Source: Actinomadura sp. NAK00032
GTDB lineage: Bacteria; Actinomycetota; Actinomycetes; Streptosporangiales; Streptosporangiaceae
DNA: 64,000 nucleotides
Assembly: GCF_013364275.1 (NCBI RefSeq)
Contig: NZ_CP054932.1
Location: forward strand, 5,518,001 to 5,582,000
Direction: 5' to 3'
This document shows positions 25,917-34,142 of this stretch, piece after piece. The position numbers and the translations under genes were made by a program. Numbering within the stretch: the stretch's first letter is position 1; each line of letters begins with the position of its first letter. The notes beneath the pieces are model-generated. The model did no database searches, was not told the DNA's origin, and saw only the letters and a program-made list of their open reading frames with translations.

Positions 25917-27379
25917 TGCCTGTGGACAACGCCGCGGTCAGTGAGACCCATATCGGGGTGGTCTTCTTCGCCGGAGACCGCGCCTTCAAGGTCAAGAAGC
26001 CGGTGAGCCTGGGGTTCCTGGACTTCAGCACCCGCGAGCGGCGCGAGCGGGCCTGCCACGAGGAGGTCCGGCTCAACCGCCGGTTCGCCCCGGACGTCTA
26101 CCTCGGCGTCGCCGACGTCCACGACCCCGACGGCGACCTGTGCGAGCATCTGGTCGTGATGCGGCGGATGCCCGCCGGCAGGCGCCTGGCCACCCTCGTC
26201 GCGGCCGGTGCGCCGGTCCGGGACGCGCTGCGCGACACCGCGCGGATCCTGGCCGCCTGGCACGCCCGCGCCCCGCGCGCCCCGGAGATCTCGGTGCACG
26301 GCACCCGCGACGCCGTTCAGGCCCGCTGGCACGACAGCTTCGCCCAGGTGCGGCCCTTCCGCGGGAAGGTGATCGACGCCGCGGTCGCGGCCGAGATCGA
26401 AACGCTCACCGACGAGTTCCTGGACGGCCGCAGGGCCCTGTTCGACGCGCGGATCGCCGACGGCCGCGTCCTGGACGGCCACGGCGACCTGCTGGCCGGC
26501 GACATCTTCTGCTTGGACGACGGCCCCCGCATCCTGGACTGCCTGGAGTTCGACCAGGCGCTGCGCAGCCTGGACGGCCTCGACGACGCCGCGTTCCTGG
26601 CCATGGACCTCGAACGCCTCGGCGCCGCCGAACTGAGCGAGTACTTCCTGGCCGCCTACGCCGAGTTCGCCGCCGACCCGGCGCCGTCCTCGCTGCGGCA
26701 CCACTACATCGCCTACCGGGCCGTCGTCCGCGCCAAGGTCGCCTGCCTGCGCCACGCCCAGGGCGACCCGGACGCCGCGGCCGAAGCACGCGCCTACGCC
26801 GACGTCGCGCTGCGCCACCTGCGCGCCGGGCGGGTCCGCCTGGTCCTGGTCGGCGGCCTGCCCGGTACCGGCAAATCCTCGCTGGCAGGCGCGCTGGCCG
26901 ACCGGCTCGGCTGCACCGTGCTCAGCAGCGACCGCACCCGCAAGGAGCTGGCGGGGCTGGCTCCGCTCGACTCCGCCGCCGCCCCCTACGGCACCGGCCT
27001 CTACAGCCCGGAATGGAACCACCGCACCTACCGGGAGCTCGCCGACCGCGCCGCCGCACTGCTCCGCCTCGGCGAAACGGTCATCCTGGACGCCTCCTGG
27101 ACGTCCGAACAGCAGCGCGACCTGCCCGCCCTTGTCGCCGAACGCGAGCACGCGCACCTGTCGCCCCTGCGCTGCGAGGCCCCGCGAGCCCTCACCGCCG
27201 AACGGATCCGCGACCGGGCACCGGGCGCCTCCGACGCCGACCCCGCCATCGCCGCCGCCATGCACGCCCACGCCGCGCCCTGGCCGGAGTCCACCTCGAT
27301 CGACACCAGCGGAGCACTGGCCGACGCCGTCGAACAAGCCCTGAGCACCCTCCAGCCGCACGCCCCCGATCTCCACTAG
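25916..27379 (+). CDS. Bifunctional APH-like / AAA P-loop kinase (Rv2004c-like)
   Basis: The 487-residue protein has two parts. Residues 1-300 resemble aminoglycoside phosphotransferases, with HGDLLAGDIF as catalytic loop and ILDCLEFD as the metal-binding segment. From about residue 313 a P-loop (GGLPGTGKSSLAGALADRLG) starts a gluconokinase/zeta-toxin-like ATPase domain. The same architecture occurs in Rv2004c, a member of the M. tuberculosis DosR regulon. The start overlaps the CBS-BON stop by one base (TGATG at 25914). Substrates of both domains are unknown. Confidence 0.85.
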   Translation: MPVDNAAVSETHIGVVFFAGDRAFKVKKPVSLGFLDFSTRERRERACHEEVRLNRRFAPDVYLGVADVHDPDGDLCEHLVVMRRMPAGRRLATLVAAGAPVRDALRDTARILAAWHARAPRAPEISVHGTRDAVQARWHDSFAQVRPFRGKVIDAAVAAEIETLTDEFLDGRRALFDARIADGRVLDGHGDLLAGDIFCLDDGPRILDCLEFDQALRSLDGLDDAAFLAMDLERLGAAELSEYFLAAYAEFAADPAPSSLRHHYIAYRAVVRAKVACLRHAQGDPDAAAEARAYADVALRHLRAGRVRLVLVGGLPGTGKSSLAGALADRLGCTVLSSDRTRKELAGLAPLDSAAAPYGTGLYSPEWNHRTYRELADRAAALLRLGETVILDASWTSEQQRDLPALVAEREHAHLSPLRCEAPRALTAERIRDRAPGASDADPAIAAAMHAHAAPWPESTSIDTSGALADAVEQALSTLQPHAPDLH

Positions 27380-27514
27380 GACACTGCTCGTTCCTCTCCG
27401 TGAGTGAGCGAACAAGGGAATGCACAGCTGTAGGCAAAGGGATCCGCTGCACCGACCGTCGGCATTCAGTGTCGGTGAGGCCCAGCGGTGCCCGTCGGTG
27501 TTGACGCAACGGCA

Positions 27515-27541
27515 GGACGCCCGCCAGGTGGGCGGGCGTCC
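27515..27541. terminator. Bidirectional terminator-like hairpin
   Basis: Perfect 11-bp arms (GGACGCCCGCC and its complement) around a 5-nt loop lie between the convergent kinase (ends 27379) and DoxX-like gene (ends 27559). Only a short T run follows, as is usual in actinobacteria. Confidence 0.65.
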
Positions 27542-27558
27542 TTGAGGATTGCCGTCGG

Positions 27559-28122
27559 CTACTTGAGGACCGGGAAGCGCTTGGCCAGGGCGGTGCCGGC
27601 CCACCAGCGGCCCAGGCCCAGGGTGTCGCCGGCGCTGACCAGGGCCAGTCCGATGACCAGCACCGCGTAGATCAGGTGGTCGTCCATGAAGACGTTGTTC
27701 TCCGGAGGCAGCACGGCCGTCCACATCATGACCAGCAGCGCCGCGCCGCCCACCGCGGCGATCCGCATCCCGATGCCCAGCATCAGCGCGGCACCGACCC
27801 CGGCGAGGCCGATCATGAACAGCCAGTCCGCCCACGCGGCGCCGGCGAGGTCGTTGTAGAACCCGGCGAACGGGCCCTTGGGGGCGTGCGCGAGGAACCC
27901 CTCGGTCGGGCTGGCGCCGTCCAGCCAGCCCTTCCCGGCCGGGGTCGCGTGGCCGAGGCCGATCAGCTTGTCCAGGAACGCCCACACGAACACCCAGCCC
28001 AGCGCCAGCCGGGCCACGGCCCAGACGTAACGGGCCGCGGGCGACTCGGTCAGCGGCCTCGGGGCCACCACCCGGATCAGGGTGCTCCGACCCGCACGGG
28101 TCTTGTGCTCGGAGAGTGCCAT
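27559..28122 (-). CDS. DoxX/DoxD-like integral membrane protein
   Basis: The 187-residue protein has about four membrane helices. The first contains RLALGWVFVWAFLDKLIGLG, the DoxX/thiosulfate-quinone oxidoreductase large-subunit-like motif, followed by an extracytoplasmic loop and helices such as IGLAGVGAALMLGIGMRIAA. DoxX-type proteins take part in respiratory-chain or thiol redox chemistry. Four DosR-like palindromes lie 71-163 nt upstream, the densest cluster in the window. The actual electron donor is unknown. Confidence 0.75.
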   Translation of the reverse strand: MALSEHKTRAGRSTLIRVVAPRPLTESPAARYVWAVARLALGWVFVWAFLDKLIGLGHATPAGKGWLDGASPTEGFLAHAPKGPFAGFYNDLAGAAWADWLFMIGLAGVGAALMLGIGMRIAAVGGAALLVMMWTAVLPPENNVFMDDHLIYAVLVIGLALVSAGDTLGLGRWWAGTALAKRFPVLK

Positions 28123-28192
28123 CGCCTCTCACCTTCCATCACATCGCCGGTTCCACCACCTCTGACTCAACCCCCGTCGCGGCCCGCGCCGT

Positions 28193-28208
28193 AGGTCCCT
28201 TCGGCGCA
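28193..28208. promoter_or_regulatory. DosR/DevR-like palindrome (1 of 4 upstream of doxX-like gene)
   Basis: AGGTCCCTTCGGCGCA reads on the minus strand as an imperfect GGGCC-GAA-GGGACC type site. It is nearest to the DoxX-like start at 28122. Confidence 0.4.
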
Positions 28209-28216
28209 CGCTTGAC

Positions 28217-28230
28217 GGGACCAAGGGCCC
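28217..28230. promoter_or_regulatory. DosR/DevR-like palindrome (2 of 4)
   Basis: GGGACCAAGGGCCC, a near-perfect inverted repeat, 95 nt upstream of the DoxX-like start. Confidence 0.5.
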
Positions 28231-28247
28231 CGCGTCCCGCTGTACGG

Positions 28248-28262
28248 AGGACCTAAAGACCC
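28248..28262. promoter_or_regulatory. DosR/DevR-like palindrome (3 of 4)
   Basis: AGGACCTAAAGACCC, with an A/T-rich centre as in mycobacterial DosR boxes. Confidence 0.45.
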
Positions 28263-28271
28263 ATCGGTCAC

Positions 28272-28285
28272 GGGGCTTCGGTCCC
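28272..28285. promoter_or_regulatory. DosR/DevR-like palindrome (4 of 4)
   Basis: GGGGCTTCGGTCCC, spaced about 24 nt from its neighbour, so bound dimers could lie on the same helix face region. Confidence 0.45.
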
Positions 28286-28423
28286 TGCGGCCAGCGTCGC
28301 GCTTGCCACGAGAATGCCGCTGCTGGCGAAGACAGGCCCGGCACCGCCGCCACCCGGGCAGCGCTGATGTGATCGGCGTCCCTGTCATGGGCTCGATAGT
28401 CGTGGCAGGGACGTTGCTTCGGG

Positions 28424-30142
28424 TCAGGCGTCCTTGAGCGGCACCATCCAGGTAAGGACGGTTCCGGCGTCCGGGCCGGGCTCGGCGATGAACGAGCCGC
28501 CCAGTTTCCCGGCCCGCTCGCCCATGTTGCGCAGGCCGCTGCGGCGGCCTCCCTCGGGGATGCCGACGCCGTCGTCCTCGACCCGCAGGCACAGTTCGTC
28601 GCCGACGTCGATCGCCACGCTGACCCGCGAGGCGTGGGCGTGCCGGGCCACGTTGGACAACGCCTCCCGGACGACGGCCTGCAAGTGCTCGCCCGTGTCG
28701 TCGTCGACGGCGGTGTCCAGCAGCCCGTCCAGCCGCACCGAGGGCGCGAAGCCCAGCTGCTCGGCGGCGGCGTCCACCAGCGTGTGCACCCGGCTGCGCA
28801 GCGATCCGGTGTCAACCGGCGCCTGCAGCGCGAAGATCGTGGAACGGATCTGGCGCATGGTGTCGTCCAGGTCGTCCACCGCCCGCTGGATCCGGACCGC
28901 CACCTCCCGCTTCTGCGTGATCTTGATCGCCGCCATCAGCGTCATCGCGGTCGCGAACAGCCGCTGGATGACGGTGTCGTGCAGGTCCTTGGCGATCCGG
29001 TCGCGGTCCTCCAGCAGCGCCAGCCGCTCGGTGTCGCGGCGCCGGTCGGCCAGCTCCAACGCCACCGCGGCCTGCCCGGCGAACGCCTCCAGCAGCCGCT
29101 GCGTCCCCTCCGAGAAGACCGGCCCGCCCGGCGGGTTGACCACCGAGATCACGCCGCGCGCCGCGTCCCCCACCCCCAGCGGAACCGCCAGCAGCGGACC
29201 CACCGGCACCTGCGTCGGCACCTTCGCCTCGCGCGCCGCCTCACCGCCGTCGGCCAGTCGCAGCGAGACGCCCCCGGTGAACACCGGCCCGATCACCGAG
29301 TGGTCCAGCGGAACGCGCAGGCCCTCCAGCCGCTCGCCGCCATCGCCGTCTGATGCCTCCACCTGGAATGCCCGCCGGTCTTCATCGGCCAGCGCCACCG
29401 TCGCCAGGCCGGCGTCGGTGATCTCGCGGGCGCGCTGCGCCACCAGCACCGTCACCTCATGCGGGTCGGTGCCCGACAGCAGCGCTGTGGAGATCTCCGT
29501 GGACGCCTGCAACCAGCGTTCCCGGCGCCGCGTCTCCTGGTACAGCCGCGCGTTCTCGATCGCCACGCCCGCCGCCGTGGCCAGCGCCGTCACCACGACC
29601 TCGTCCTCGGGATCGAACTCGCCGCCGTCGGCCTTCTCGGTCAGGTACAGGTTGCCGAACACCTCGTCGCGCACCAGGACGGGCACGCCCAGGAACGCTC
29701 GCATCGGCGGATGGTTCTCCGGGAAACCGGCGGAGTCGGGGTGCCCGGCCAGATCCGGTAGCCGGATCGCCCGCGGTTCGCGGATCAACAACCCCAGAAT
29801 GCCGTGCCCTTGCGGCCAGTGCCCGATCGCCTCGATCTCGTCTTCACCGACCCCCACGGTGATGAACTGGACGAGCCGTTCCCCTTCCTCGTCGATGACG
29901 CCGAGGGCTCCGTATCGCGCGTCCACCAGGGTGGTCGCCGCCTCGATGATCCGCCGCAGGACCGATTCCAGATCCAGTTCGCTGCCGATCGAGACCACGG
30001 CCTCCAGCAGCGCGTGCACCCGGTCACGGGTCGCCCGCGCGGCCTCCAGCCGCGCTTGGAGCTCGGCCAGCAGGTCGTCGAGTTGCAGGTGCGGGAGAAC
30101 GAGCCTGGCCCGATCGTCACCGGCCCCGAGATCGTCGGCCAT
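28424..30142 (-). CDS. devS: DevS/DosS-like two-GAF sensor histidine kinase
   Basis: The 572-residue kinase has two GAF domains (about 40-200 and 215-365), a HisKA_3 dimerisation helix with the phospho-acceptor in RIAKDLHDTVIQRL (His388) and an HATPase_c domain (VVREALSNVARHA, then DDGVGIP). GAF-A contains GFPENHPPMRAFLGVPV, aligning His144 with DosS His149, the proximal heme ligand of M. tuberculosis. Heme binding and O2/NO/CO or redox sensing are therefore likely. No membrane segment is seen. It lies 60 nt downstream of the nitroreductase gene on the same strand; devR is divergent beyond that gene. Confidence 0.92.
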   Translation of the reverse strand: MADDLGAGDDRARLVLPHLQLDDLLAELQARLEAARATRDRVHALLEAVVSIGSELDLESVLRRIIEAATTLVDARYGALGVIDEEGERLVQFITVGVGEDEIEAIGHWPQGHGILGLLIREPRAIRLPDLAGHPDSAGFPENHPPMRAFLGVPVLVRDEVFGNLYLTEKADGGEFDPEDEVVVTALATAAGVAIENARLYQETRRRERWLQASTEISTALLSGTDPHEVTVLVAQRAREITDAGLATVALADEDRRAFQVEASDGDGGERLEGLRVPLDHSVIGPVFTGGVSLRLADGGEAAREAKVPTQVPVGPLLAVPLGVGDAARGVISVVNPPGGPVFSEGTQRLLEAFAGQAAVALELADRRRDTERLALLEDRDRIAKDLHDTVIQRLFATAMTLMAAIKITQKREVAVRIQRAVDDLDDTMRQIRSTIFALQAPVDTGSLRSRVHTLVDAAAEQLGFAPSVRLDGLLDTAVDDDTGEHLQAVVREALSNVARHAHASRVSVAIDVGDELCLRVEDDGVGIPEGGRRSGLRNMGERAGKLGGSFIAEPGPDAGTVLTWMVPLKDA

Positions 30143-30202
30143 GCGTCCAGTATTCCCGCCGTGAGCGGGAATGTCAGCTCTGGAACCTTCTCGGGCACCC
30201 GA

Positions 30203-31213
30203 TCATGTCTCCTCGATCACTTCTTCGGTCGGGCGGCGCACCGTTCCCAACTCCTCCCCTTCGGGGAAGCCCATGCGCAACAGCATCTGCGGCTGGGCAC
30301 CGGCGCAGAAGCGGGCCTTGATGAAGGTGCGCAGCTCGGGAACTTCAAGGGCCTGGGTGTGGAAGGCCGCTGCCAGATCGCGTTCCGCGGCCCTCAGAAG
30401 CACACGTTGCAGCGCCTGCCCCGCCCGCAGCCAATCGGCGGGCGCATCGCCGTCGAAGACCAGGAGCAACGTCAACCCGACAAGGGCCGTTCCCCCGTCC
30501 TGTGCGCCCTGTGCGCCCCACCCGTGGCCGCGCGCGAAGTCGCGGGCCGGGAAGTGCGGCGCGGTCTGCGGGGCCCGCTGCGGGTAGGCCTGCTCCTGGA
30601 CGCCGTCCGACCGCGCCGTCCGCGGCGAGGGCGCCCACCTGGCGATCTCCGCCGCGTACGCCGGCGACCGCCGCTGGACGTGCTCGGCCGCCTCGGTCAG
30701 CGCCGCCAACGCTCCCGTGACGTGCGCGTCCACCGCCTCGACCAGCCGCGCGCCCTCACGCTCGGCGTCCTGCCGCATCGCCGCCAGCACCCCCGCGGGC
30801 ACCGGCTCCGCACGGAACCCGCCCCGATGGGTACGGCGCCGCCGGATCTGCGCGTGCTCCCGCAGAACCTCCTGGCTGGGACGCTCCCCAGGCTCCAGGT
30901 CGATGTCGGCCAGAAGGTGCGGGCGATCAGGGTCGGGCAGCATCCGCACCTTCGGCTCGTAGCCGAGCGCACGCAGCGAGGTCTTCAGGTTGTAGAGCGC
31001 CGCGCCGCAGCTGATCAGCATCTCCCGGCCGTCGGGATCCGCCACGCCCAGGCGGCGGTCGCTGTCCGCGCTCAGGCTGATCCGTGTCCCCCGCAAGGCG
31101 AACCGCCACGGCTGAGTGTTGTGCACCGAGGGAGCCCACACCGCGTCCTCGATGGCCTTGCGGGCATCGGCCGACACCTGCTCAGACGGACGTACCGCAT
31201 TGCTGTACTGCAT
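30203..31213 (-). CDS. Acg-like nitroreductase family protein
   Basis: The 336-residue protein resembles Acg (Rv2032) and related dormancy-regulon proteins: two degenerate nitroreductase halves with SVHNTQPWRFAL near the N-terminus and a later QALQRVLLRAAERDLAAAF segment. Acg-type proteins bind FMN but often lack enzyme activity because a lid blocks the site. ATG 31213 follows GAAGGGAG and is preferred over an upstream GTG at 31219. It probably forms an operon with devS, and a DosR-like palindrome lies 60 nt upstream. Confidence 0.85.
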   Translation of the reverse strand: MQYSNAVRPSEQVSADARKAIEDAVWAPSVHNTQPWRFALRGTRISLSADSDRRLGVADPDGREMLISCGAALYNLKTSLRALGYEPKVRMLPDPDRPHLLADIDLEPGERPSQEVLREHAQIRRRRTHRGGFRAEPVPAGVLAAMRQDAEREGARLVEAVDAHVTGALAALTEAAEHVQRRSPAYAAEIARWAPSPRTARSDGVQEQAYPQRAPQTAPHFPARDFARGHGWGAQGAQDGGTALVGLTLLLVFDGDAPADWLRAGQALQRVLLRAAERDLAAAFHTQALEVPELRTFIKARFCAGAQPQMLLRMGFPEGEELGTVRRPTEEVIEET

Positions 31214-31272
31214 GGTCACTCCCTTCGGAATCCGCTATCTCTATTCATGCCCCGGAATCCGGATGACCTGCA

Positions 31273-31285
31273 GGGACGAACGTCC
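31273..31285. promoter_or_regulatory. DosR/DevR-like palindrome between acg-devS and devR
   Basis: GGGACGAACGTCC, with perfect GGAC/GTCC arms, lies 60 nt before the nitroreductase start and 104 nt before devR. It could give autoregulation of both. Confidence 0.5.
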
Positions 31286-31388
31286 GACGCCGCCGGGACC
31301 TCCGCACCGACCGATCCCGTACTCCCGATAGGAATCCTTGCCCACCGGGTAACGTTCGTACATCACCGCCAAAGCAGGGGATGATGCG

Positions 31389-32069
31389 ATGACAAGCCCG
31401 CACCGCGAGGCCGCCGGGACGATCCGGGTGTTCCTGCTGGACGACCACGAGGTCGTCCGCCGCGGGGTCGCGGCGCTGCTGTCGGCCGAGGACGACATCG
31501 AGATCGTCGGCGAGGCCGGCACCGCCGACCACGCGCTCGCCCGCATCCCCGCCGCCCGTCCCGACGTCGCCGTCTTGGACGTGCGGCTCCCCGACGGCGA
31601 CGGCGTCACCGTCTGCCGCGAGATCCGTTCCCAGTTGCCCGATCTGGCCTGCCTCATGCTGACCTCGTTCGACGACGAGGACGCCCTGTTCGAGGCCGTC
31701 ATGGCGGGCGCCGCCGGGTACGTCCTCAAGCAGATCCACGGCTCCGACCTCGTCGGCGCCGTCCGCACCGTCGCCACCGGCCAGTCCCTCCTGGACCCCC
31801 GCTCCACCGCCCGCATGCTCCAGCGGCTGCGCGACCGGCAGGAGAAGCAGGACCCGCTCAGGGCCCTGACCGACCAGGAGCGCCACATCTTCGACCTGAT
31901 CGGCGAGGGCCTCACCAACCGGCAGATCGGCGAGCGGCTCTTCCTCGCGGAGAAGACCGTCAAGAATCACATCTCCAGCATCTTCGCCAAGCTCGGCATG
32001 AGCCGCCGCACCCAGGCCGCCGCGCTCGCCGCCCAACTCAAGGCCGACTCCAGAAAACGGCACGAGTAG
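31389..32069 (+). CDS. devR: DevR/DosR-like NarL-family response regulator
   Basis: The 226-residue regulator has a receiver domain (residues 10-130) with the acidic pair in LLDDHEVVRRG, phospho-acceptor Asp64 (VAVLDVRLPDGDG), the MLTSF threonine and VLKQI lysine, and a LuxR-type HTH (about 157-222; LTNRQIGERLFLAEKTVKNH, then AKLGMSRRTQAAA). The end of the HTH is very close to DosR. It is the obvious partner of the DevS-like kinase and candidate binder of the palindromes in this window. Confidence 0.92.
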   Translation: MTSPHREAAGTIRVFLLDDHEVVRRGVAALLSAEDDIEIVGEAGTADHALARIPAARPDVAVLDVRLPDGDGVTVCREIRSQLPDLACLMLTSFDDEDALFEAVMAGAAGYVLKQIHGSDLVGAVRTVATGQSLLDPRSTARMLQRLRDRQEKQDPLRALTDQERHIFDLIGEGLTNRQIGERLFLAEKTVKNHISSIFAKLGMSRRTQAAALAAQLKADSRKRHE

Positions 32070-32074
32070 GACGC

Positions 32075-32463
32075 TCAAGCACGTCCGCGGACGATGACCA
32101 CCGGGCGGTGCGCGCGCAGCAGCATCGCATGACTGACCGATCCCAGCGCAGCCCGCATCAGTGCTTCCCGGGCCCGGTCGATGAGCACCTTGGCGGGACA
32201 CCGGTCTGCTCCCCCGACACCTCCAGACCCGGCAGCCGCTCGCGGGCGCGAGCCGCACCGATGTCGACGACGCGGTGACCGTCGTGCAGCATCTGCTCGC
32301 GGACCTGCGCCGCCCCCGGGTCGTCCGGAACGTCGAACAACCATGGGGTAACGACGTGGACCACGTGCAGCGGCGCCTCTCTGCGGGCGGCCTCGGTCGC
32401 GGCCCAGTCGATCGCGTGCAGGCTCGGCTCCGAGCCGTCCGCACCCACGACGATCTTGTTCAT
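32075..32463 (-). pseudogene. Single-domain Usp, frameshifted and internally deleted
   Basis: The frame starts well at ATG 32463 (MNKIVVGADGSEPSLHAIDW) and continues to about 32195, where it breaks into a different frame that ends AALGSVSHAMLLRAHRPVVIV. The segment that should carry VVGSRGxGG is missing between the two. A deletion with frameshift is the simplest reading. It overlaps the upstream flavodoxin gene by 4 nt (ATGA), so it was once cotranslated with it. Confidence 0.75.
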
Positions 32464-32957
32464 ACGGCGACCTTCCGCAGTTCGCGGGCGATGCCGGCGG
32501 CCCACTCGGCGACCTGGTCGCGGTCGCGGTAGTCGCCGCTCATCCGCTTGGCGATCTTGGACGCCAGGAAGCCCTTCGCGTCCGGGGACAGGCATCCGCC
32601 GAAGGTGGCGTGGTCGCGGGCGTGCAGCCGGGCGGCGAACTTGGAGACGCCGGGAACGGGCTCGATGACGCCTTCCCGGGCAGTGTGGTCCAAGGGGCCG
32701 CTGCTGAACAGCCACACCGGCCGGTGCTCGAGCTCGCCGGCGTGGCGCCGGGCGAAGCGGCGCGCCTCCCAATGCCACCGCCCCTCGTACAACGCACCGC
32801 CGACCACGACGGCGTCGTAATCGTCCAGGCTCGCAACCTCGCCGGCGGGACGCACATCGGCTTCCGTGCCCGCCTGGCGCAGCGCCGCGCCGACCCAGCC
32901 GGCGATCTCGGCGGTCCCTCCGCGCTCGGAGGCGTACGCCACCAGCACTCGGATCAT
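32460..32957 (-). CDS. Flavodoxin-domain protein (HemG-like)
   Basis: The 165-residue protein begins MIRVLVAYASERGGTAEIA, the FMN-phosphate loop of flavodoxins (T/S-x-x-G-x-T), with VVVGGALYEGRWHWEA and FSSGPLD further on, as in menaquinone-dependent protoporphyrinogen oxidase HemG and flavodoxin-like dormancy proteins. It should bind FMN; heme biosynthesis or general electron transfer are both possible. GGAGCC lies just before ATG 32957. Confidence 0.82.
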   Translation of the reverse strand: MIRVLVAYASERGGTAEIAGWVGAALRQAGTEADVRPAGEVASLDDYDAVVVGGALYEGRWHWEARRFARRHAGELEHRPVWLFSSGPLDHTAREGVIEPVPGVSKFAARLHARDHATFGGCLSPDAKGFLASKIAKRMSGDYRDRDQVAEWAAGIARELRKVAV

Positions 32958-33151
32958 GACGGCTCCTCGAAGTTCACGTCGCGTTCACAGACGACCGCGA
33001 CCGGGCTCGGCGCCTTGTGCCTTCGCAAGCGGCTCAGGCGAGGTTCGAACCCCACCCGGACGGCTCGCCCGTCCATCGCGGTCACCTCCTGGATTCTGAG
33101 CCTCGCCGATCGAGGGGCGCGTTGTTCAGAGGCGTTTGTCCGTCCCTGCGG

Positions 33152-33166
33152 AGGACCTTCGGCCCT
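33152..33166. promoter_or_regulatory. DosR/DevR-like palindrome upstream of SHOCT gene
   Basis: AGGACCTTCGGCCCT lies 51 nt before the ATG at 33217, in the divergent region shared with the flavodoxin gene. Confidence 0.5.
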
Positions 33167-33216
33167 GGGTGTGCACGCATGGGCGGCGCAGGCTGGCAGT
33201 AGAAGGAGGTGCGGTC

Positions 33217-33531
33217 ATGAACATCGGGTACGCCTTCGTGATCGGCGCTCCCGGCGGCGGCTGGGGGCACATGGGAAACGGCGGCTGGTCCGGCTGGATG
33301 TGGCTGTGGGGGACGGTGATGGTCCTGTTCTGGGTCGCCGTGATCGGCGCGGCGGCCTGGCTGGCCGCCCGTGCCGCGACATCGAGCCGCGCCCGCACGC
33401 CTGGCTCCGGGAGGCCCGGGCTGGAGCGCGCACGCGAGATTCTGGCCGAGCGTTACGCCCGCGGAGAGATCAGTACCGAGGAGTACGACGAACGGCTGGC
33501 CAACCTCGATGGACGCAACGTCCACGCTTGA
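33217..33531 (+). CDS. Small membrane protein with C-terminal SHOCT domain
   Basis: The 104-residue protein has a glycine/tryptophan-rich N-terminus, one membrane helix at about 28-50 (LWGTVMVLFWVAVIGAAAWL) and a SHOCT motif at about 71-100 (AREILAERYARGEISTEEYD). SHOCT domains occur at the ends of small membrane proteins of unknown function. AGAAGGAGGT 6 nt upstream fixes ATG 33217. A CBS gene follows after 65 nt. Confidence 0.82.
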   Translation: MNIGYAFVIGAPGGGWGHMGNGGWSGWMWLWGTVMVLFWVAVIGAAAWLAARAATSSRARTPGSGRPGLERAREILAERYARGEISTEEYDERLANLDGRNVHA

Positions 33532-33596
33532 CCGGTGCCGCGTCGGGCAGGCGCCGGACATGCAAGCCCCGACAGGGTGAACCGCCAGGAGGGACC

Positions 33597-34118
33597 ATGA
33601 CCGAGCAACCGCCGCTGGAACAGCGCCCCGCCGCCGAACTGATGACCCGGAACTTGCTGACCATCGCCGCGAGCGAGTCGGTGCTGATGGCCTGGGAGCT
33701 GATGTGCAAGGCGCAAGTGCACCATCTGCCCGTCGCCGATGACGAGGGCGCCTTCCTGGGCGTCGTAGACGCGCAGACCCTCACCTCCACATGGAACGCC
33801 GCCGCCCCGCGGCAGGCCCGCCGTCCCGTGACCGACCTCCTCCCGACCGGGCCGCCCGCCACCGTCGGGCCCTGGGCCACCATCCGCGAGGCGGCACGCG
33901 CCATGCTCGAATCCGGCAACGACTTCATCCCGGTGACCGACGACCACGGCGCACTGGCCGGCCTGATCACCGCGCGCGACCTGATCGGCGCGCTCGCCGG
34001 CACCGAGCGCGACATCGCCCCGCGCAGCGGCGGCATGCCCTCCCTCTACCGGATCGAACCGGTGCTGCCGAGCACTCCCCCGGCCCACCCCGGCTCCAGC
34101 AGCATCCCGCCCGGCTGA
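33597..34118 (+). CDS. CBS-pair protein
   Basis: The 173-residue protein has two CBS motifs at about 8-65 and 80-135 (HHLPVADDEGAFLGVVDAQTL and FIPVTDDHGALAGLITARDLI mark their ends) and a proline-rich tail, with no BON domain, unlike the other three CBS proteins here. GGAGGGACC precedes ATG 33597. It probably shares a transcript with the SHOCT gene. Adenine-nucleotide binding is likely; the partner is unknown. Confidence 0.85.
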   Translation: MTEQPPLEQRPAAELMTRNLLTIAASESVLMAWELMCKAQVHHLPVADDEGAFLGVVDAQTLTSTWNAAAPRQARRPVTDLLPTGPPATVGPWATIREAARAMLESGNDFIPVTDDHGALAGLITARDLIGALAGTERDIAPRSGGMPSLYRIEPVLPSTPPAHPGSSSIPPG

Positions 34119-34142
34119 GCCGCCCCCGCCGCACCCGTGGTG

